From Streptomyces sp. NRRL S-37 (GTDB lineage Bacteria; Actinomycetota; Actinomycetes; Streptomycetales; Streptomycetaceae): a stretch of 64,000 bases of DNA. The stretch lies in the NCBI RefSeq assembly GCF_000721605.1, contig NZ_JOIZ01000019.1:124001-188000 (forward strand), read 5' to 3'. The translations under genes and the position numbers were made by a program. The first letter of the stretch is position 1. Each line of letters begins with the position of its first letter. This document shows, one piece after another, positions 35,752 to 43,978 of the stretch. The notes beneath the pieces were generated by a model that saw only the letters and a program-made list of their open reading frames with translations, did not search any database and was not told the origin of the DNA.

Positions 35752-35970
35752 ATGGCGACCAAGGACACCGGCGGCGGACAGCAGAAGGCCACCCGGTCCA
35801 CGGAGGAGGTCGAGGAGCAGGCGGCGGAGACGCAGGCTTCGGAGGACCTCAAGGAGCGTCAGGAAAAGCTGAGCGAGGACGTGGACGACGTCCTGGACGA
35901 GATCGACGATGTCTTGGAGGCTAACGCCGAGGACTTCGTTCGTTCATTTGTTCAAAAGGGCGGCGAATAG
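35752..35970 (+). CDS. pup: Prokaryotic ubiquitin-like protein Pup
   Basis: A 72-residue, mostly disordered, acidic protein that is ligated through its C-terminal Glu to lysines of target proteins by PafA. It starts MATKDTGGGQQKATRSTEE, has the coiled-coil-forming ARC-binding segment (about 35-60, LKERQEKLSEDVDDVLDEID) and ends VRSFVQKGGE. The final residue is Glu, encoded GAA before TAG, not Gln. I placed the start at the ATG at 35752; the frame is open upstream but only this start gives the family N-terminus. It is the first gene of the pup-endonuclease-prcB-prcA cluster. Confidence 0.97.
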   Translation: MATKDTGGGQQKATRSTEEVEEQAAETQASEDLKERQEKLSEDVDDVLDEIDDVLEANAEDFVRSFVQKGGE

Positions 35971-36001
35971 CCTTCGAATCGAAGGCTGGGGGGCTTCGGA
36001 G

Positions 36002-36595
36002 TTGGCATCGAAAGAGGATCTGAAGCGCTGCGCGCGGTGCGGTGAGGACAAGCCGCGCGCAGCCTTCGCCCGCAAGCGGTCAAACCTGGACGGCCTGCAG
36101 CGACACTGTCGAGATTGCGCGTCGCACTATCACCGGACGCGTCAGCAGGCCTTGGGGCGGAAAGTCCGCCCCGAGGCAGAGGTGCCCGAGGGGTACAAGC
36201 TCTGTCTTAAGTGCGATGAGGTCAAGCCGTGGAGCGAGTGGCACCGCAATGCGACCGCGTCGGACGGGTTGTCGACGCGTTGCAAGGCTTGCCGAGCCGC
36301 CGAGGGGCGCGCAGGTCATCCGAAGCGCCAGTACGGCATCACCGAAGCCGAGCGTGACGAGTTGATCGCCTCCCAGGGAGGCATCTGCTGTATATGCCCT
36401 GCTGCCCCGGCCAAGCATGTGGATCACTGCCATGAGACGGGTAGGGTCCGTGGCGTACTGTGCTTCAGCTGCAACGCGGCGCTGGGGCAGTTCAAGGATC
36501 GGCCCGATGCCATAAGGCGGGCTGCCGCATACGTGGAAGGAATCGCGTGGAAGCCAACACTCGTAGCACCGGGCGTCTACCGGCTGCCTTCCTGA
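36002..36595 (+). CDS. Endonuclease VII-like HNH protein with two N-terminal zinc modules
   Basis: A 197-residue protein if it starts at the TTG at 36002, 31 bases after pup. The frame is open from 35909, so the start is uncertain, and the ribosome site (GGGGGG) is weak. Two tandem Cys4 modules come first: Cys10/13 with Cys36/39, and Cys68/71 with Cys94/97. Each is followed by a similar DG-L-x-RHC or DG-L-x-TRC ending. The C-terminal domain matches recombination endonuclease VII (HNH fold): CCIC (129-132), [22 protein letters not shown] with Asp141, His142, His144, Cys154, Cys157 and Asn158. GC looks lower than in the flanking genes. Its last 49 bases overlap prcB. A homologous position is occupied by SCO1645. 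A role in the proteasome system is not known. Confidence 0.85.
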   Translation: MASKEDLKRCARCGEDKPRAAFARKRSNLDGLQRHCRDCASHYHRTRQQALGRKVRPEAEVPEGYKLCLKCDEVKPWSEWHRNATASDGLSTRCKACRAAEGRAGHPKRQYGITEAERDELIASQGGICCICPAAPAKHVDHCHETGRVRGVLCFSCNAALGQFKDRPDAIRRAAAYVEGIAWKPTLVAPGVYRLPS

Positions 36596-37392
36596 CGCCG
36601 GGATCCTCCTCCTTCATGGACTTCCTCTCCGAGCACCAGCCGGAGCTGTTGCCGGGCAAGAGGTCGTTGCCGCCCGTGAAGGGTGTGATCGAGGCACCGC
36701 ACGGGACGACGATCGTGGCGGTGACGTTCCCCGGCGGGGTCGTGCTCGCCGGTGACCGGCGGGCCACCATGGGGAACGTCATCGCGCAGCGGGACATCGA
36801 GAAGGTGTTCCCGGCCGACGAGTACTCGGCGGTGGGGATCGCCGGTACGGCGGGTCTCGCCGTGGAGATGGTGAAGCTGTTCCAGCTGGAGCTGGAGCAC
36901 TTCGAGAAGGTCGAGGGCGCGCAGCTGTCGCTGGAGGGCAAGGCGAACCGGCTGTCGACGATGATCCGTTCGAATTTGGGCATGGCGATGCAGGGGCTGG
37001 CCGTCGTTCCGCTGTTCGCGGGGTACGACGTGGACCGGGAGAAGGGGCGGATCTTCTCCTACGACGTCACGGGCGGGCGTTCGGAGGAGCAGGGGTACGC
37101 CGCGACGGGTTCCGGGTCGATCTTCGCGCGCGGTGCGATGAAGAAGCTGTTCCGGGACGATCTGAGTGAGGCCGAGGCCACCACGTTGGTGGTGCAGGCG
37201 CTGTATGACGCGGCAGACGACGACTCGGCGACCGGTGGTCCCGATGTCGCCCGCCGGATCTATCCGATCGTCACCGTGATCACCGAGGACGGTTTCCGCC
37301 GGCTCACCGAGGACGAGGCGTCCGGCATCGCCCGGTCGGTGCTGGAGCGGCGGCTGGAGCAGCCGGACGGTCCGCGGGCCTCGTTGCTGTAG
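36547..37392 (+). CDS. prcB: 20S proteasome beta subunit
   Basis: A 281-residue N-terminal-nucleophile hydrolase, the proteolytic subunit of the 20S core. A propeptide of 53 residues ends at Gly53, so autocatalytic cleavage exposes Thr54 in [13 protein letters not shown]. Other conserved parts are [33 protein letters not shown] and [14 protein letters not shown]. The GTG at 36547 is chosen because GGAAGGA lies six bases upstream and the propeptide [16 protein letters not shown] matches Streptomyces PrcB. The start lies inside the endonuclease gene, so translation is probably coupled to it. prcA follows after 67 bases. Confidence 0.97.
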   Translation: MEANTRSTGRLPAAFLTPGSSSFMDFLSEHQPELLPGKRSLPPVKGVIEAPHGTTIVAVTFPGGVVLAGDRRATMGNVIAQRDIEKVFPADEYSAVGIAGTAGLAVEMVKLFQLELEHFEKVEGAQLSLEGKANRLSTMIRSNLGMAMQGLAVVPLFAGYDVDREKGRIFSYDVTGGRSEEQGYAATGSGSIFARGAMKKLFRDDLSEAEATTLVVQALYDAADDDSATGGPDVARRIYPIVTVITEDGFRRLTEDEASGIARSVLERRLEQPDGPRASLL

Positions 37393-37459
37393 GTCGTGCG
37401 GGCGGGTTGTTCGGTTGTTTGGTGGTCCAGTGACTTCGACAGAAAGGGACGGATAACCG

Positions 37460-38218
37460 GTGTCGACGCCGTTCTATGTCTCACCTCAGCAGGCGATGGC
37501 GGACCGGGCGGAGTATGCCCGGAAGGGGATCGCGCGTGGTCGCAGCCTTGTGGTGCTGCAGTATGCCGACGGGATCGTGTTCGTCGGTGAGAACCCGTCC
37601 CGTGCGCTGCACAAGTTCAGCGAGATCTATGACCGGATCGGGTTCGCCGCGGCCGGTAAGTACAACGAGTACGAGAATCTGCGGATCGGGGGCGTGCGGT
37701 ACGCCGATCTGCGGGGTTACACCTATGACCGGGATGATGTGACGGCCCGGGGTCTGGCGAACGTGTACGCGCAGACGCTGGGGACGATCTTCTCGAGTGT
37801 GGGGGAGAAGCCGTACGAGGTGGAGCTGGTGGTGGCCGAGGTCGGGGAGACCCCGGAGTTCGACCAGATCTACCGGTTGCCGCATGACGGGTCCATCGTG
37901 GACGAGCACGGCTCGGTGGCGGTGGGGGGTAACGCGGAGCAGATCAGCGGGTATCTGGATCAGCGGCACCGGGACGGGATGACGCTGGCGGAGGCGCTGA
38001 GGCTGGCGGTGCAGGCGTTGTCGCGGGACACCAATGGCAGTGAGCGGGAGATTCCCGCGGAGCGGCTGGAGGTGGCGGTGCTGGACCGTACGCGGCCGCA
38101 GAAGCGGAAGTTCAAGCGGATCGGAGGGCGTCAGTTGTCCCGTCTGCTGGAGGCGGGCGGTGCGGAGACGGCCTCCGAGGCGGAGGCCGAGACGGACTCC
38201 GGCGGGGACGTCGAGTAG
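37460..38218 (+). CDS. prcA: 20S proteasome alpha subunit
   Basis: A 252-residue structural subunit that forms the outer rings of the 20S core and the gate for ARC docking. It begins [40 protein letters not shown] over its first 42 residues, the alpha-subunit N-terminal helix and first strands. It continues with [19 protein letters not shown] sequence (actual [20 protein letters not shown]) and [19 protein letters not shown]. The last 30 residues are acidic and disordered. The GTG at 37460 follows AAAGGGA. It ends the pup-prcBA transcript; a long repeat-rich gap follows. Confidence 0.96.
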   Translation: MSTPFYVSPQQAMADRAEYARKGIARGRSLVVLQYADGIVFVGENPSRALHKFSEIYDRIGFAAAGKYNEYENLRIGGVRYADLRGYTYDRDDVTARGLANVYAQTLGTIFSSVGEKPYEVELVVAEVGETPEFDQIYRLPHDGSIVDEHGSVAVGGNAEQISGYLDQRHRDGMTLAEALRLAVQALSRDTNGSEREIPAERLEVAVLDRTRPQKRKFKRIGGRQLSRLLEAGGAETASEAEAETDSGGDVE

Positions 38219-38247
38219 TGGGGGTGTGCGTCTGACGCCTGCGAGGT

Positions 38248-38430
38248 GCCTGCGGCGCGGCTTCGGTCCGGTGGGGTTGGGGCAGCGCCTGCGGTGTGGC
38301 GTTCGGCCCGGTGGACGGGATGCCCGCGGTGCGGCTTTCGCCCGGCGGGCGGGGCTTGCGCCTGTGGTGTGGCTTGCGGTCCGGGGGGTGGATGCCTGCG
38401 GCGCCTGTGCGGCTTCGGTGGGGGCTGGGG
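38248..38430. repeat. Degenerate tandem repeat, about 36 bp, five copies
   Basis: Units beginning GCCTGCGG/GCCCGCGG/GCCTGTGG start at 38248, 38287, 38322, 38360 and 38394. Each continues with a GCGGCTTCGGTCCGG-like segment. The part GGTCCGGTGGGG-TGG-GCAGCGC is found inverted near 58888-58912. Confidence 0.5.
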
Positions 38431-38610
38431 TAGCGCCCACGGTTGGTGGGTGGGTCGGGGCCGCGTCGGGGGTGTCCGTCCTCGGACTGGCGCGACTGCG
38501 CTCGCCGGAGGGGGCGCGGGGCGCGGACGCGCCAGCCACTGCGGGCGGCCACCCCCGCCCCGTCCCCTCCCCGCCGTACGCGACTACCGCTACCGCCGCC
38601 GCCCCGCCCT

Positions 38611-38722
38611 CCGCGGGCAGTCGTATGCCGCGCAATCCGCGGGCAGTCGTGCCTCCCCCAGTGCCTCAAGGGCCTGGGAGGTACCCCCAGGGCGGCACGG
38701 GTGGGCGATGGGGGTACCTCCC
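38611..38722. repeat. Dispersed GCGGGCAGTCGT element with hairpin insertion
   Basis: CCGCGGGCAGTCGT occurs twice (38621 and 38637 regions). The second copy runs into a sequence equivalent to the element at 58.7 kb, but 35 bases (38654-38688) stand in place of the central GC. These 35 bases end in GGGAGGTACCCCC (38676-38688), whose exact reverse complement lies at 38710-38722, forming a 13-bp hairpin. Confidence 0.6.
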
Positions 38723-38743
38723 GCTCGAGCGCAGGTGAAGCCA

Positions 38744-38975
38744 CCCCCGGCCCACACCAATGCGGGGCACCCCGCAACACGCGCCGGGCCGCGCACCCCC
38801 GGTCGGCACCCACGCCGGGGCACCCGCGAGGCGCCGGCCCGCGCAACCCCCGGCCCACGCCGAACACCGGGGCACTCGCGAGACGCCGGGTCGTGTAAAC
38901 CCGCCCGGCCGGCACCAGCGCGGGGCACCCCGTAAGCCGCCGGGCTGCGAGCCCGCCCCGCTCGGCACCGGCACG
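38744..38975. repeat. 52-bp tandem repeat, about 4.5 copies
   Basis: Units starting CCCCCGG or CCCGCCC begin at 38744, 38796, 38847, 38900 and 38952, a period of 51-53 bases. Each unit reads roughly CCCCCGGCCCACxCC, then GGGGCACCCGCGA, then CGCCGGGCCGCG. Reverse-complement single copies lie near 58620-58690 and 60855-60905. Confidence 0.7.
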
Positions 38976-38992
38976 GAGGGCCGCCGCGGCCC

Positions 38993-40015
38993 TCAGCGGG
39001 GTACGGGGGCCGTGGACCCCCGTACCACCAGTTCGACCGGGATGTCGCCCGCGGCGGGGGCGCGGCCCTCCAGGACCGCCAGCAGCGCTTCCATCCCCCG
39101 CTCGCCGAAAAGCTCCGCGTCCAACCGCACCGTGGTCAGCTCCGGGTCGATCGCGCTCGCGAGGGCCAGATCGTCCAGGCCGGTGACGGAGAGGTCCTCG
39201 GGGACACGCAGTCCCAGACGCCGTGCGGCCTTGTACGTGCCGGCCGCCAGGTGGTCGTCGTCGCAGACCACGGCGGTGGGGCGGTCCGGTGTCGCCGCCG
39301 CCTCGCGGAGCGCGGCCTCCGCCGCCGCTTCCGCTCCCTTGATCGAGATCGGTGCCCGTGCCGTGCGCAACGACGCTGCGGGAACCTCCCGCAGTCGTGC
39401 CGCCAGTTCCCGTGCGCGTACCTCGAAGGTCCAGGACGCCACGTCGGCCGCCAGGTGGAGGAAGTGGCGGTGGCCCCGTGCCAGGAGGTGGTCGGTGAGC
39501 TGGTGGACGCCGTCGGCGATGTCGAGGTTGACCGTGGCGGTGCCCACGCTGGCCTCGGGGTCGCTGTCCAGCATCACCAGTGGCAGTGCCTCGCCGCGGA
39601 TGGCGGTGAGGGCTTCGGCGGCCATGGAGGAGGCGATGACGCCGTCCAGGGCGGCTTGTGCGGACGCGAAGGGGTCGCGGGCGGGGCCGATGCCTTCGGG
39701 GGAGGGGTAGAGGACGACGCCGAAGCCGTGCCGGGCGGCGACCCGGGCGGCGCCGGTGTAGACGCCGGCGAAGAACTCCGTGGTGAGGGCGGGGACGACC
39801 AGGAGGACGGTGCGGGTGCGGCCCAGGCGGAGGTTGCGGGCGGCCAGGTTGGGGCGGTAGCCCAGGGTGCGCGCGGCCTCCCGGACGCGTTCGGCCGTGG
39901 TCTCGGAGACCCGGCCGCGCCACTTGTCGCCGAGGACTAGGGAGACGGCGGCCTGGGAGACGCCGGCGGCCCGGGCGACGTCCCGGCTCGTGGGGCGGGT
40001 GCCGGCTCGGGGCAT
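38993..40015 (-). CDS. LacI-family transcriptional regulator
   Basis: A 340-residue repressor-type protein. The N-terminal helix-turn-helix and hinge are in TSRDVARAAGVSQAAVSLVLGDKWRGRVSETT over residues 9-40, and GYRPNLAARNLRLGRTRTV leads into the periplasmic-binding-protein-like effector domain (about 65-335, with GVIASSMAAEAL, LVMLDSDPEASV and LSVTGLDDLALASAIDPELTTV). The ATG at 40015 follows AAGGAG by ten bases. The gene is divergent from an MFS transporter gene with a 94-base gap containing a TACGTAT/ATACGTA inverted repeat. It probably represses the transporter and itself. The effector is unknown. Confidence 0.93.
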   Translation of the reverse strand: MPRAGTRPTSRDVARAAGVSQAAVSLVLGDKWRGRVSETTAERVREAARTLGYRPNLAARNLRLGRTRTVLLVVPALTTEFFAGVYTGAARVAARHGFGVVLYPSPEGIGPARDPFASAQAALDGVIASSMAAEALTAIRGEALPLVMLDSDPEASVGTATVNLDIADGVHQLTDHLLARGHRHFLHLAADVASWTFEVRARELAARLREVPAASLRTARAPISIKGAEAAAEAALREAAATPDRPTAVVCDDDHLAAGTYKAARRLGLRVPEDLSVTGLDDLALASAIDPELTTVRLDAELFGERGMEALLAVLEGRAPAAGDIPVELVVRGSTAPVPR

Positions 40016-40059
40016 CGTCGGGCCGCTCCTTCGTCTGGACTGGTGGACAGCGGACATGG

Positions 40060-40086
40060 TACGTATGGGGAGCTTAGTTATACGTA
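40060..40086. promoter_or_regulatory. Probable LacI-type operator between the regulator and MFS genes
   Basis: TACGTAT (40060-40066) and ATACGTA (40080-40086) form a perfect inverted repeat with a 13-base spacer, in the shared promoter gap and overlapping candidate -10 hexamers (TAGTTA/TTATAC). Confidence 0.5.
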
Positions 40087-40109
40087 AAACTTCCAGTGAA
40101 GGGGCCCGC

Positions 40110-41369
40110 ATGGCCACGGGATACCTGGAGATCCTCCGGGCGCGGCACGCCACCCGGCTGCTCGTGGGGACGCTCGTGGGGCGGTTGCCCAACGCGACCG
40201 CCGCCATCGCGATCGTGCTGTTCGTGCGCGCGGAGGGCGGTACGTACAGCCTGGCCGGCGCGCTGGCGGCGGTGTACGGCGTCGCCAACGCCGTGGGGCA
40301 GCCGGTGCTGGGGCGGCTGGTGGATCTGCGCGGGCAGCCGGGGGTGCAGTTGCCGGCCGCCGTGCTGTCGGCGCTGGCGATGGCCGTGTTCGCCTTCGTG
40401 GGAATCGGGTCGCCGGCGGTGGCCTATGGCGCCGTCGCCGCCGCGGGGCTCTTCACGCCGCCCCTGGAGGGCGGGCTGCGTGCGCTGTGGTCGTCCGTGC
40501 TGCCCGGGGAGGACCATGTTCACCGGGCGTACGCCATGGACGCAGTGGCGCAGGAGGTGATGTTCACCGTCGGGCCGCTGCTGGTGACGGTGTGCGCCTC
40601 GTGGTGGTCGGCGCAGGCCGCGCTGCTGGTGCTGAACGTCATCGGGGTGCTGGGCGCCCTCTCCGTGGTCGTCTCGCCGCCCTCGCGGGCCTGGCGGTCG
40701 GCGCCGCGCGAGGCGCACTGGCTGGGTGCGCTGCGCTCGCCGGGGCTGCTCGCGCTGCTGGGTGCCTTTCTGGCCGTGGGGATGGCGCTGGGGTCCATCA
40801 CGGTGGCGGCGGTGTCGTACGCGGACGAGCACGGCGGCGACCGGGTGTACGGCTGGCTGATGGCGGGGATCGGGCTGGGTGCCCTGATCGGCGGGGTGGT
40901 GTACGGCGCGCGGCAGTGGAGCGGTGAGCCCGCGCGGCGACTGCGGGTGCTGGTGGCCCTTCTGGCTGTGTGTTACCTGCCGCTGATGCTGATGCCGGGT
41001 GCGGTGGCCATGACGTTGCTCATGGTGGTCGCGGGGTTTTTCCTGGCGCCGGCCATCGCCTGTGCCTTCGTGCTCGTGGACCGGCACGCGCCGCGCGGGA
41101 CGGTCACGGAGGCGTTTTCCTGGCTGGTGACCACCTTCACCGTCGGCGCGTCGGTCGGAACGGGTCTCACCGGTCCGGTCGTCGAGGCGGGCGGGGCGCT
41201 GTGGGGGTTCGCCGTGCCGGGGGTCGCGGGTGGTGTGTCGCTGCTGGTTTTGATCGCCACCGGACGGGTATTGGCAGTTCCCGCCGGGAGAGCGGTGGTC
41301 GCGGCCCGTTCGGAAAATGATCCGAATCGTGCCGTCGAACCTCGTTTCAGGTCGGGGGATCGGGCGTAA
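40110..41369 (+). CDS. MFS transporter
   Basis: A 419-residue integral membrane protein of the major facilitator superfamily with about 12 predicted membrane helices. It has an N-terminal half ending near residue 200, a basic central loop (PPSRAWRSAPREAHW) and a C-terminal half with repeated Gly-rich helices (GWLMAGIGLGALIGGVVYGARQW). An LGRLVDLRG segment after helix 2 corresponds to the A motif. The ATG at 40110 follows GAAGGGG. It is divergent from the LacI-type regulator, which probably controls it, and ends nine bases before the pafA start. It is probably an exporter, but the substrate is unknown. Confidence 0.9.
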   Translation: MATGYLEILRARHATRLLVGTLVGRLPNATAAIAIVLFVRAEGGTYSLAGALAAVYGVANAVGQPVLGRLVDLRGQPGVQLPAAVLSALAMAVFAFVGIGSPAVAYGAVAAAGLFTPPLEGGLRALWSSVLPGEDHVHRAYAMDAVAQEVMFTVGPLLVTVCASWWSAQAALLVLNVIGVLGALSVVVSPPSRAWRSAPREAHWLGALRSPGLLALLGAFLAVGMALGSITVAAVSYADEHGGDRVYGWLMAGIGLGALIGGVVYGARQWSGEPARRLRVLVALLAVCYLPLMLMPGAVAMTLLMVVAGFFLAPAIACAFVLVDRHAPRGTVTEAFSWLVTTFTVGASVGTGLTGPVVEAGGALWGFAVPGVAGGVSLLVLIATGRVLAVPAGRAVVAARSENDPNRAVEPRFRSGDRA

Positions 41370-41372
41370 TGT
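41344..41372 (+). promoter_or_regulatory. Leaderless pafA promoter
   Basis: GTTTCA (41344-41349) and TAATGT (41367-41372) are 17 bases apart, with the -10 ending six bases before the ATG and no Shine-Dalgarno. The promoter lies inside the 3' end of the MFS gene. Confidence 0.5.
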
Positions 41373-41378
41373 TCCCTC

Positions 41379-42740
41379 ATGGACCGCCGCATTTTCGGGC
41401 TGGAGAACGAGTACGGCGTCACGTGCACGTTCAGGGGACAGCGCCGCCTGTCGCCTGACGAGGTGGCGCGGTACCTCTTCCGCCGTGTCGTGTCATGGGG
41501 CCGCAGCAGCAATGTCTTTCTGCGGAACGGCGCCCGCCTCTATCTCGACGTGGGGTCACATCCGGAATACGCAACGCCGGAATGTGACAACGTGACCGAA
41601 CTGGTCACCCACGACAAGGCCGGCGAGCGCATTCTCGAGGGACTCCTGGTGGACGCCGAACGACGCCTGCACGAGGAGGGAATCGCGGGCGACGTCTACC
41701 TCTTCAAGAACAACACCGACTCCGCGGGCAACTCGTACGGCTGCCACGAGAATTATCTGGTGGCCCGGCACGGGGAGTTCTCGCGGCTCGCGGACATCCT
41801 CATTCCGTTCCTGGTGACAAGGCAGCTCCTCTGCGGTGCCGGCAAGGTGCTGCAGACGCCGCGCGGCGCCGTGTACTGCGTCAGCCAGCGGGCCGAGCAC
41901 ATCTGGGAGGGCGTCTCCTCGGCGACGACCCGCTCGCGGCCCATCATCAACACGCGCGACGAGCCGCACGCGGACGCCGAGCGCTACCGCCGGCTGCACG
42001 TCATCGTGGGCGACTCGAACATGTCCGAGACGACCATGCTGCTCAAGGTCGGCGCCACCGACCTGGTGCTGCGCATGATCGAGGCGGGCACCGTGATGCG
42101 CGACCTCACCCTGGAGAACCCGATCCGGGCGATCCGCGAGGTCAGCCACGACATCACCGGGCGCAGGAAGGTGCGTCTGGCCAGCGGCCGGGAGGCCTCC
42201 GCGCTGGAGGTGCAGCGCGAGTACTACGAGAAGGCGCTGGACTTCTGCGAGCGCCGGGGTATCCGCACGGGCACCGTCGAGCAGGTGCTGGAGCTGTGGG
42301 GCCGTACGCTGGACGCGATCGAGGCCGAGGATCTCGACCGTATCGGCACCGAGATCGACTGGGTCATGAAGTACAAGCTGCTGGAGCGGTACCGGGCCAA
42401 GCACAACATGACGATGTCGCACCCGAGGGTCGCGCAGATAGACCTCGCCTACCACGACATCCACCGTCGGCGGGGTCTGTACTACCTGCTGGAGAAAAAG
42501 GGACAAGCGGCCCGGATCTGCAACGATTTGAAGATCTTCGAGGGCAAGTCCGTTCCTCCGCAGACCACTCGGGCCCGGCTGCGGGGCGATTTCATCCGGC
42601 GGGCCCAGGAGCAGCGCCGTGACTTCACCGTCGACTGGGTGCACCTCAAGCTGAACGACCAGGCCCAGCGCACGGTGTTGTGCAAGGACCCGTTCCGCTC
42701 GGTGGACGAACGCGTGGAGAAGCTGATCGCCGGAATGTGA
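41379..42740 (+). CDS. pafA: Pup-protein ligase
   Basis: A 453-residue carboxylate-amine ligase that activates the C-terminal Glu of Pup with ATP and joins it to lysines of target proteins. The catalytic N-terminus is [18 protein letters not shown]. Further conserved parts are [45 protein letters not shown] and the C-terminal [20 protein letters not shown], which binds ATP and Pup. It lacks the Dop loop, which separates it from the paralogue at 34-35.6 kb. It is followed by a textbook terminator. Unlike in mycobacteria, a LacI/MFS pair lies between it and prcA. Confidence 0.97.
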   Translation: MDRRIFGLENEYGVTCTFRGQRRLSPDEVARYLFRRVVSWGRSSNVFLRNGARLYLDVGSHPEYATPECDNVTELVTHDKAGERILEGLLVDAERRLHEEGIAGDVYLFKNNTDSAGNSYGCHENYLVARHGEFSRLADILIPFLVTRQLLCGAGKVLQTPRGAVYCVSQRAEHIWEGVSSATTRSRPIINTRDEPHADAERYRRLHVIVGDSNMSETTMLLKVGATDLVLRMIEAGTVMRDLTLENPIRAIREVSHDITGRRKVRLASGREASALEVQREYYEKALDFCERRGIRTGTVEQVLELWGRTLDAIEAEDLDRIGTEIDWVMKYKLLERYRAKHNMTMSHPRVAQIDLAYHDIHRRRGLYYLLEKKGQAARICNDLKIFEGKSVPPQTTRARLRGDFIRRAQEQRRDFTVDWVHLKLNDQAQRTVLCKDPFRSVDERVEKLIAGM

Positions 42741-42750
42741 GCGGGTACGG

Positions 42751-42798
42751 CGCCCGATGCCCGGAGGCCCCTCGGTCTCCGGGCATTCGGGCGTTTTT
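42751..42798 (+). terminator. Rho-independent terminator of pafA
   Basis: A 16-bp stem (42751-42766 with 42777-42793, one bulged T) is followed directly by five T residues (42794-42798). Confidence 0.85.
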
Positions 42799-42896
42799 CC
42801 GGAGGGAGGGCGGCGGCGGGCGCTGGTCGTGGGCTCGCACGGCGTTCATGGCCACGGCGTGTCCCGGCGTGAGCCGCGTGCGGGGCAGGTACGTCG

Positions 42897-42902
42897 TAGA
42901 GT
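42897..42902 (+). promoter_or_regulatory. Candidate -10 of the FKBP lipoprotein gene
   Basis: TAGAGT lies 39 bases before the chosen ATG. Confidence 0.35.
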
Positions 42903-42941
42903 GGCGGCCATTGCCCCCCACCCCCGATTCCAGTGAGACTG

Positions 42942-43922
42942 ATGAACTACAACATGAAACGACGCGTCGCGGCGCTGCTGGCCGTTCCCGCACTGCTGCT
43001 CACCGCCGCGTGCGGGTCGGACGACGACAGCAACGGCGACAAGACGGGAGGCGTCGCACAGGTCGACGGGAAGGCCGGGGAGAAGCCCGAGATCTCCGTT
43101 CCCGAGGATGGCGAGCCGTCCGAGAAGACCGTCGTCGAGACGGTCTCGGAGGGCAGCGGCACCGCGATCAAGGCCTCCGACTACGTCCGGCTGGACTGGA
43201 CGGTCGAGAAGTGGGGCGGCGACCAGGAACTCGGCGGCACCTGGGCCGCGCCCGCCGCGGACGGCAAGGCGCCCCATCAGCAGTCCGTGGAGCAGGTGGG
43301 CAAGCAGAGCCGCCAGCTGCCCCCCAAGGTCCTCGACGCCCTGAAGGGCAAGAAGCCGGGCAGCCGGATCCTTGTGCAGGGCACCGCGGGTGAGCTGATC
43401 GGCGAGAACCTGAACACCTCGTCCGGCATCGCCGCGAAGGACGTGCTGATCTGGGTGGTCGACCCGGTCGGTGCCGCCGCCGTCGACGCCAAGGCCGAGG
43501 TCGAGGGCGAGCAGGCGGCCCCGGAGGAGGGGATGCCGGAGGTGAAGGCCCCGTCGCAGAAGGCGGCGACCATCACCGTCCCCAAGGGCGCCAAGGCCCC
43601 CAAGGAGCTCGAGCAGCAGGTGCTGATCAAGGGCGACGGCAAGAAGGTCGAGGCCGGTCAGGGGCTCATCGCCCAGTACACCGGTGTCAAGTGGGAGGAC
43701 GGCAAGAAGTTCGACTCCTCCTGGGACCACGGGGGCGCCACCGCGTTCCAGATCGGCACCGGTGCCGTGGTGGCCGGCTGGGACCAGGGCCTCGTCGGCA
43801 AGAACGTGGGCGACCGGGTCCTGCTGGTGATCCCGCCCTCTCTCGGTTACGGCTCCAACCCCCAGAGCGAGCTGGCCAAGAACACCCTGGTCTTCGTGGT
43901 GGACATCCTCGGCACCGTCTGA
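42942..43922 (+). CDS. FKBP-type peptidyl-prolyl isomerase lipoprotein
   Basis: A 326-residue lipoprotein. The signal peptide ends LLLTAAC with Cys24 as the lipid anchor, so it acts outside the membrane. The C-terminal domain (about 215-326) is a standard FKBP: GLIAQYTGVKWEDGKKFDSSWDHGG at its start, VVAGWDQGLVGKNVGDRVLLVIPPSLGYG, then LVFVVDILGTV. The middle (about 80-175) looks like a second, degenerate FKBP domain, with DYVRLDWTVEKW, KPGSRILVQGTAGEL and DVLIWVVDPVG but without the usual active-site residues. In-frame ATG (42954) and GTG (42933) codons are alternative starts. It lies 56 bases before a second FKBP gene, probably one transcript, and likely helps fold secreted proteins. Confidence 0.88.
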   Translation: MNYNMKRRVAALLAVPALLLTAACGSDDDSNGDKTGGVAQVDGKAGEKPEISVPEDGEPSEKTVVETVSEGSGTAIKASDYVRLDWTVEKWGGDQELGGTWAAPAADGKAPHQQSVEQVGKQSRQLPPKVLDALKGKKPGSRILVQGTAGELIGENLNTSSGIAAKDVLIWVVDPVGAAAVDAKAEVEGEQAAPEEGMPEVKAPSQKAATITVPKGAKAPKELEQQVLIKGDGKKVEAGQGLIAQYTGVKWEDGKKFDSSWDHGGATAFQIGTGAVVAGWDQGLVGKNVGDRVLLVIPPSLGYGSNPQSELAKNTLVFVVDILGTV

Positions 43923-43978
43923 CCCGGAAAGTCTGTGAGACTGTTCCTGACGCAGGTCACGCAACAAGGAGAGAACAA

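Larger units (their letters stand above)
38219..38992. other. 774-base repeat-rich gap after prcA
   Basis: No credible gene: frames here are low-complexity and unlike any family. The gap is built of three repeat blocks, listed separately: a degenerate 36-bp array, a block with GCGGGCAGTCGT units and a hairpin, and a 52-bp array. The same three blocks recur in reverse order and orientation at 58.6-58.9 kb. Confidence 0.7.

Noticed and set aside
38112..39923. Minus-strand 600-codon frame through the repeat-rich gap and the LacI gene
   Set aside because: It is Arg/Pro/Gly low-complexity and conflicts with the LacI gene in a better frame.
40970..41320. Alternate-frame plus-strand frame inside the MFS gene
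   Set aside because: Shadow frame; the MFS frame has clear membrane helices throughout.
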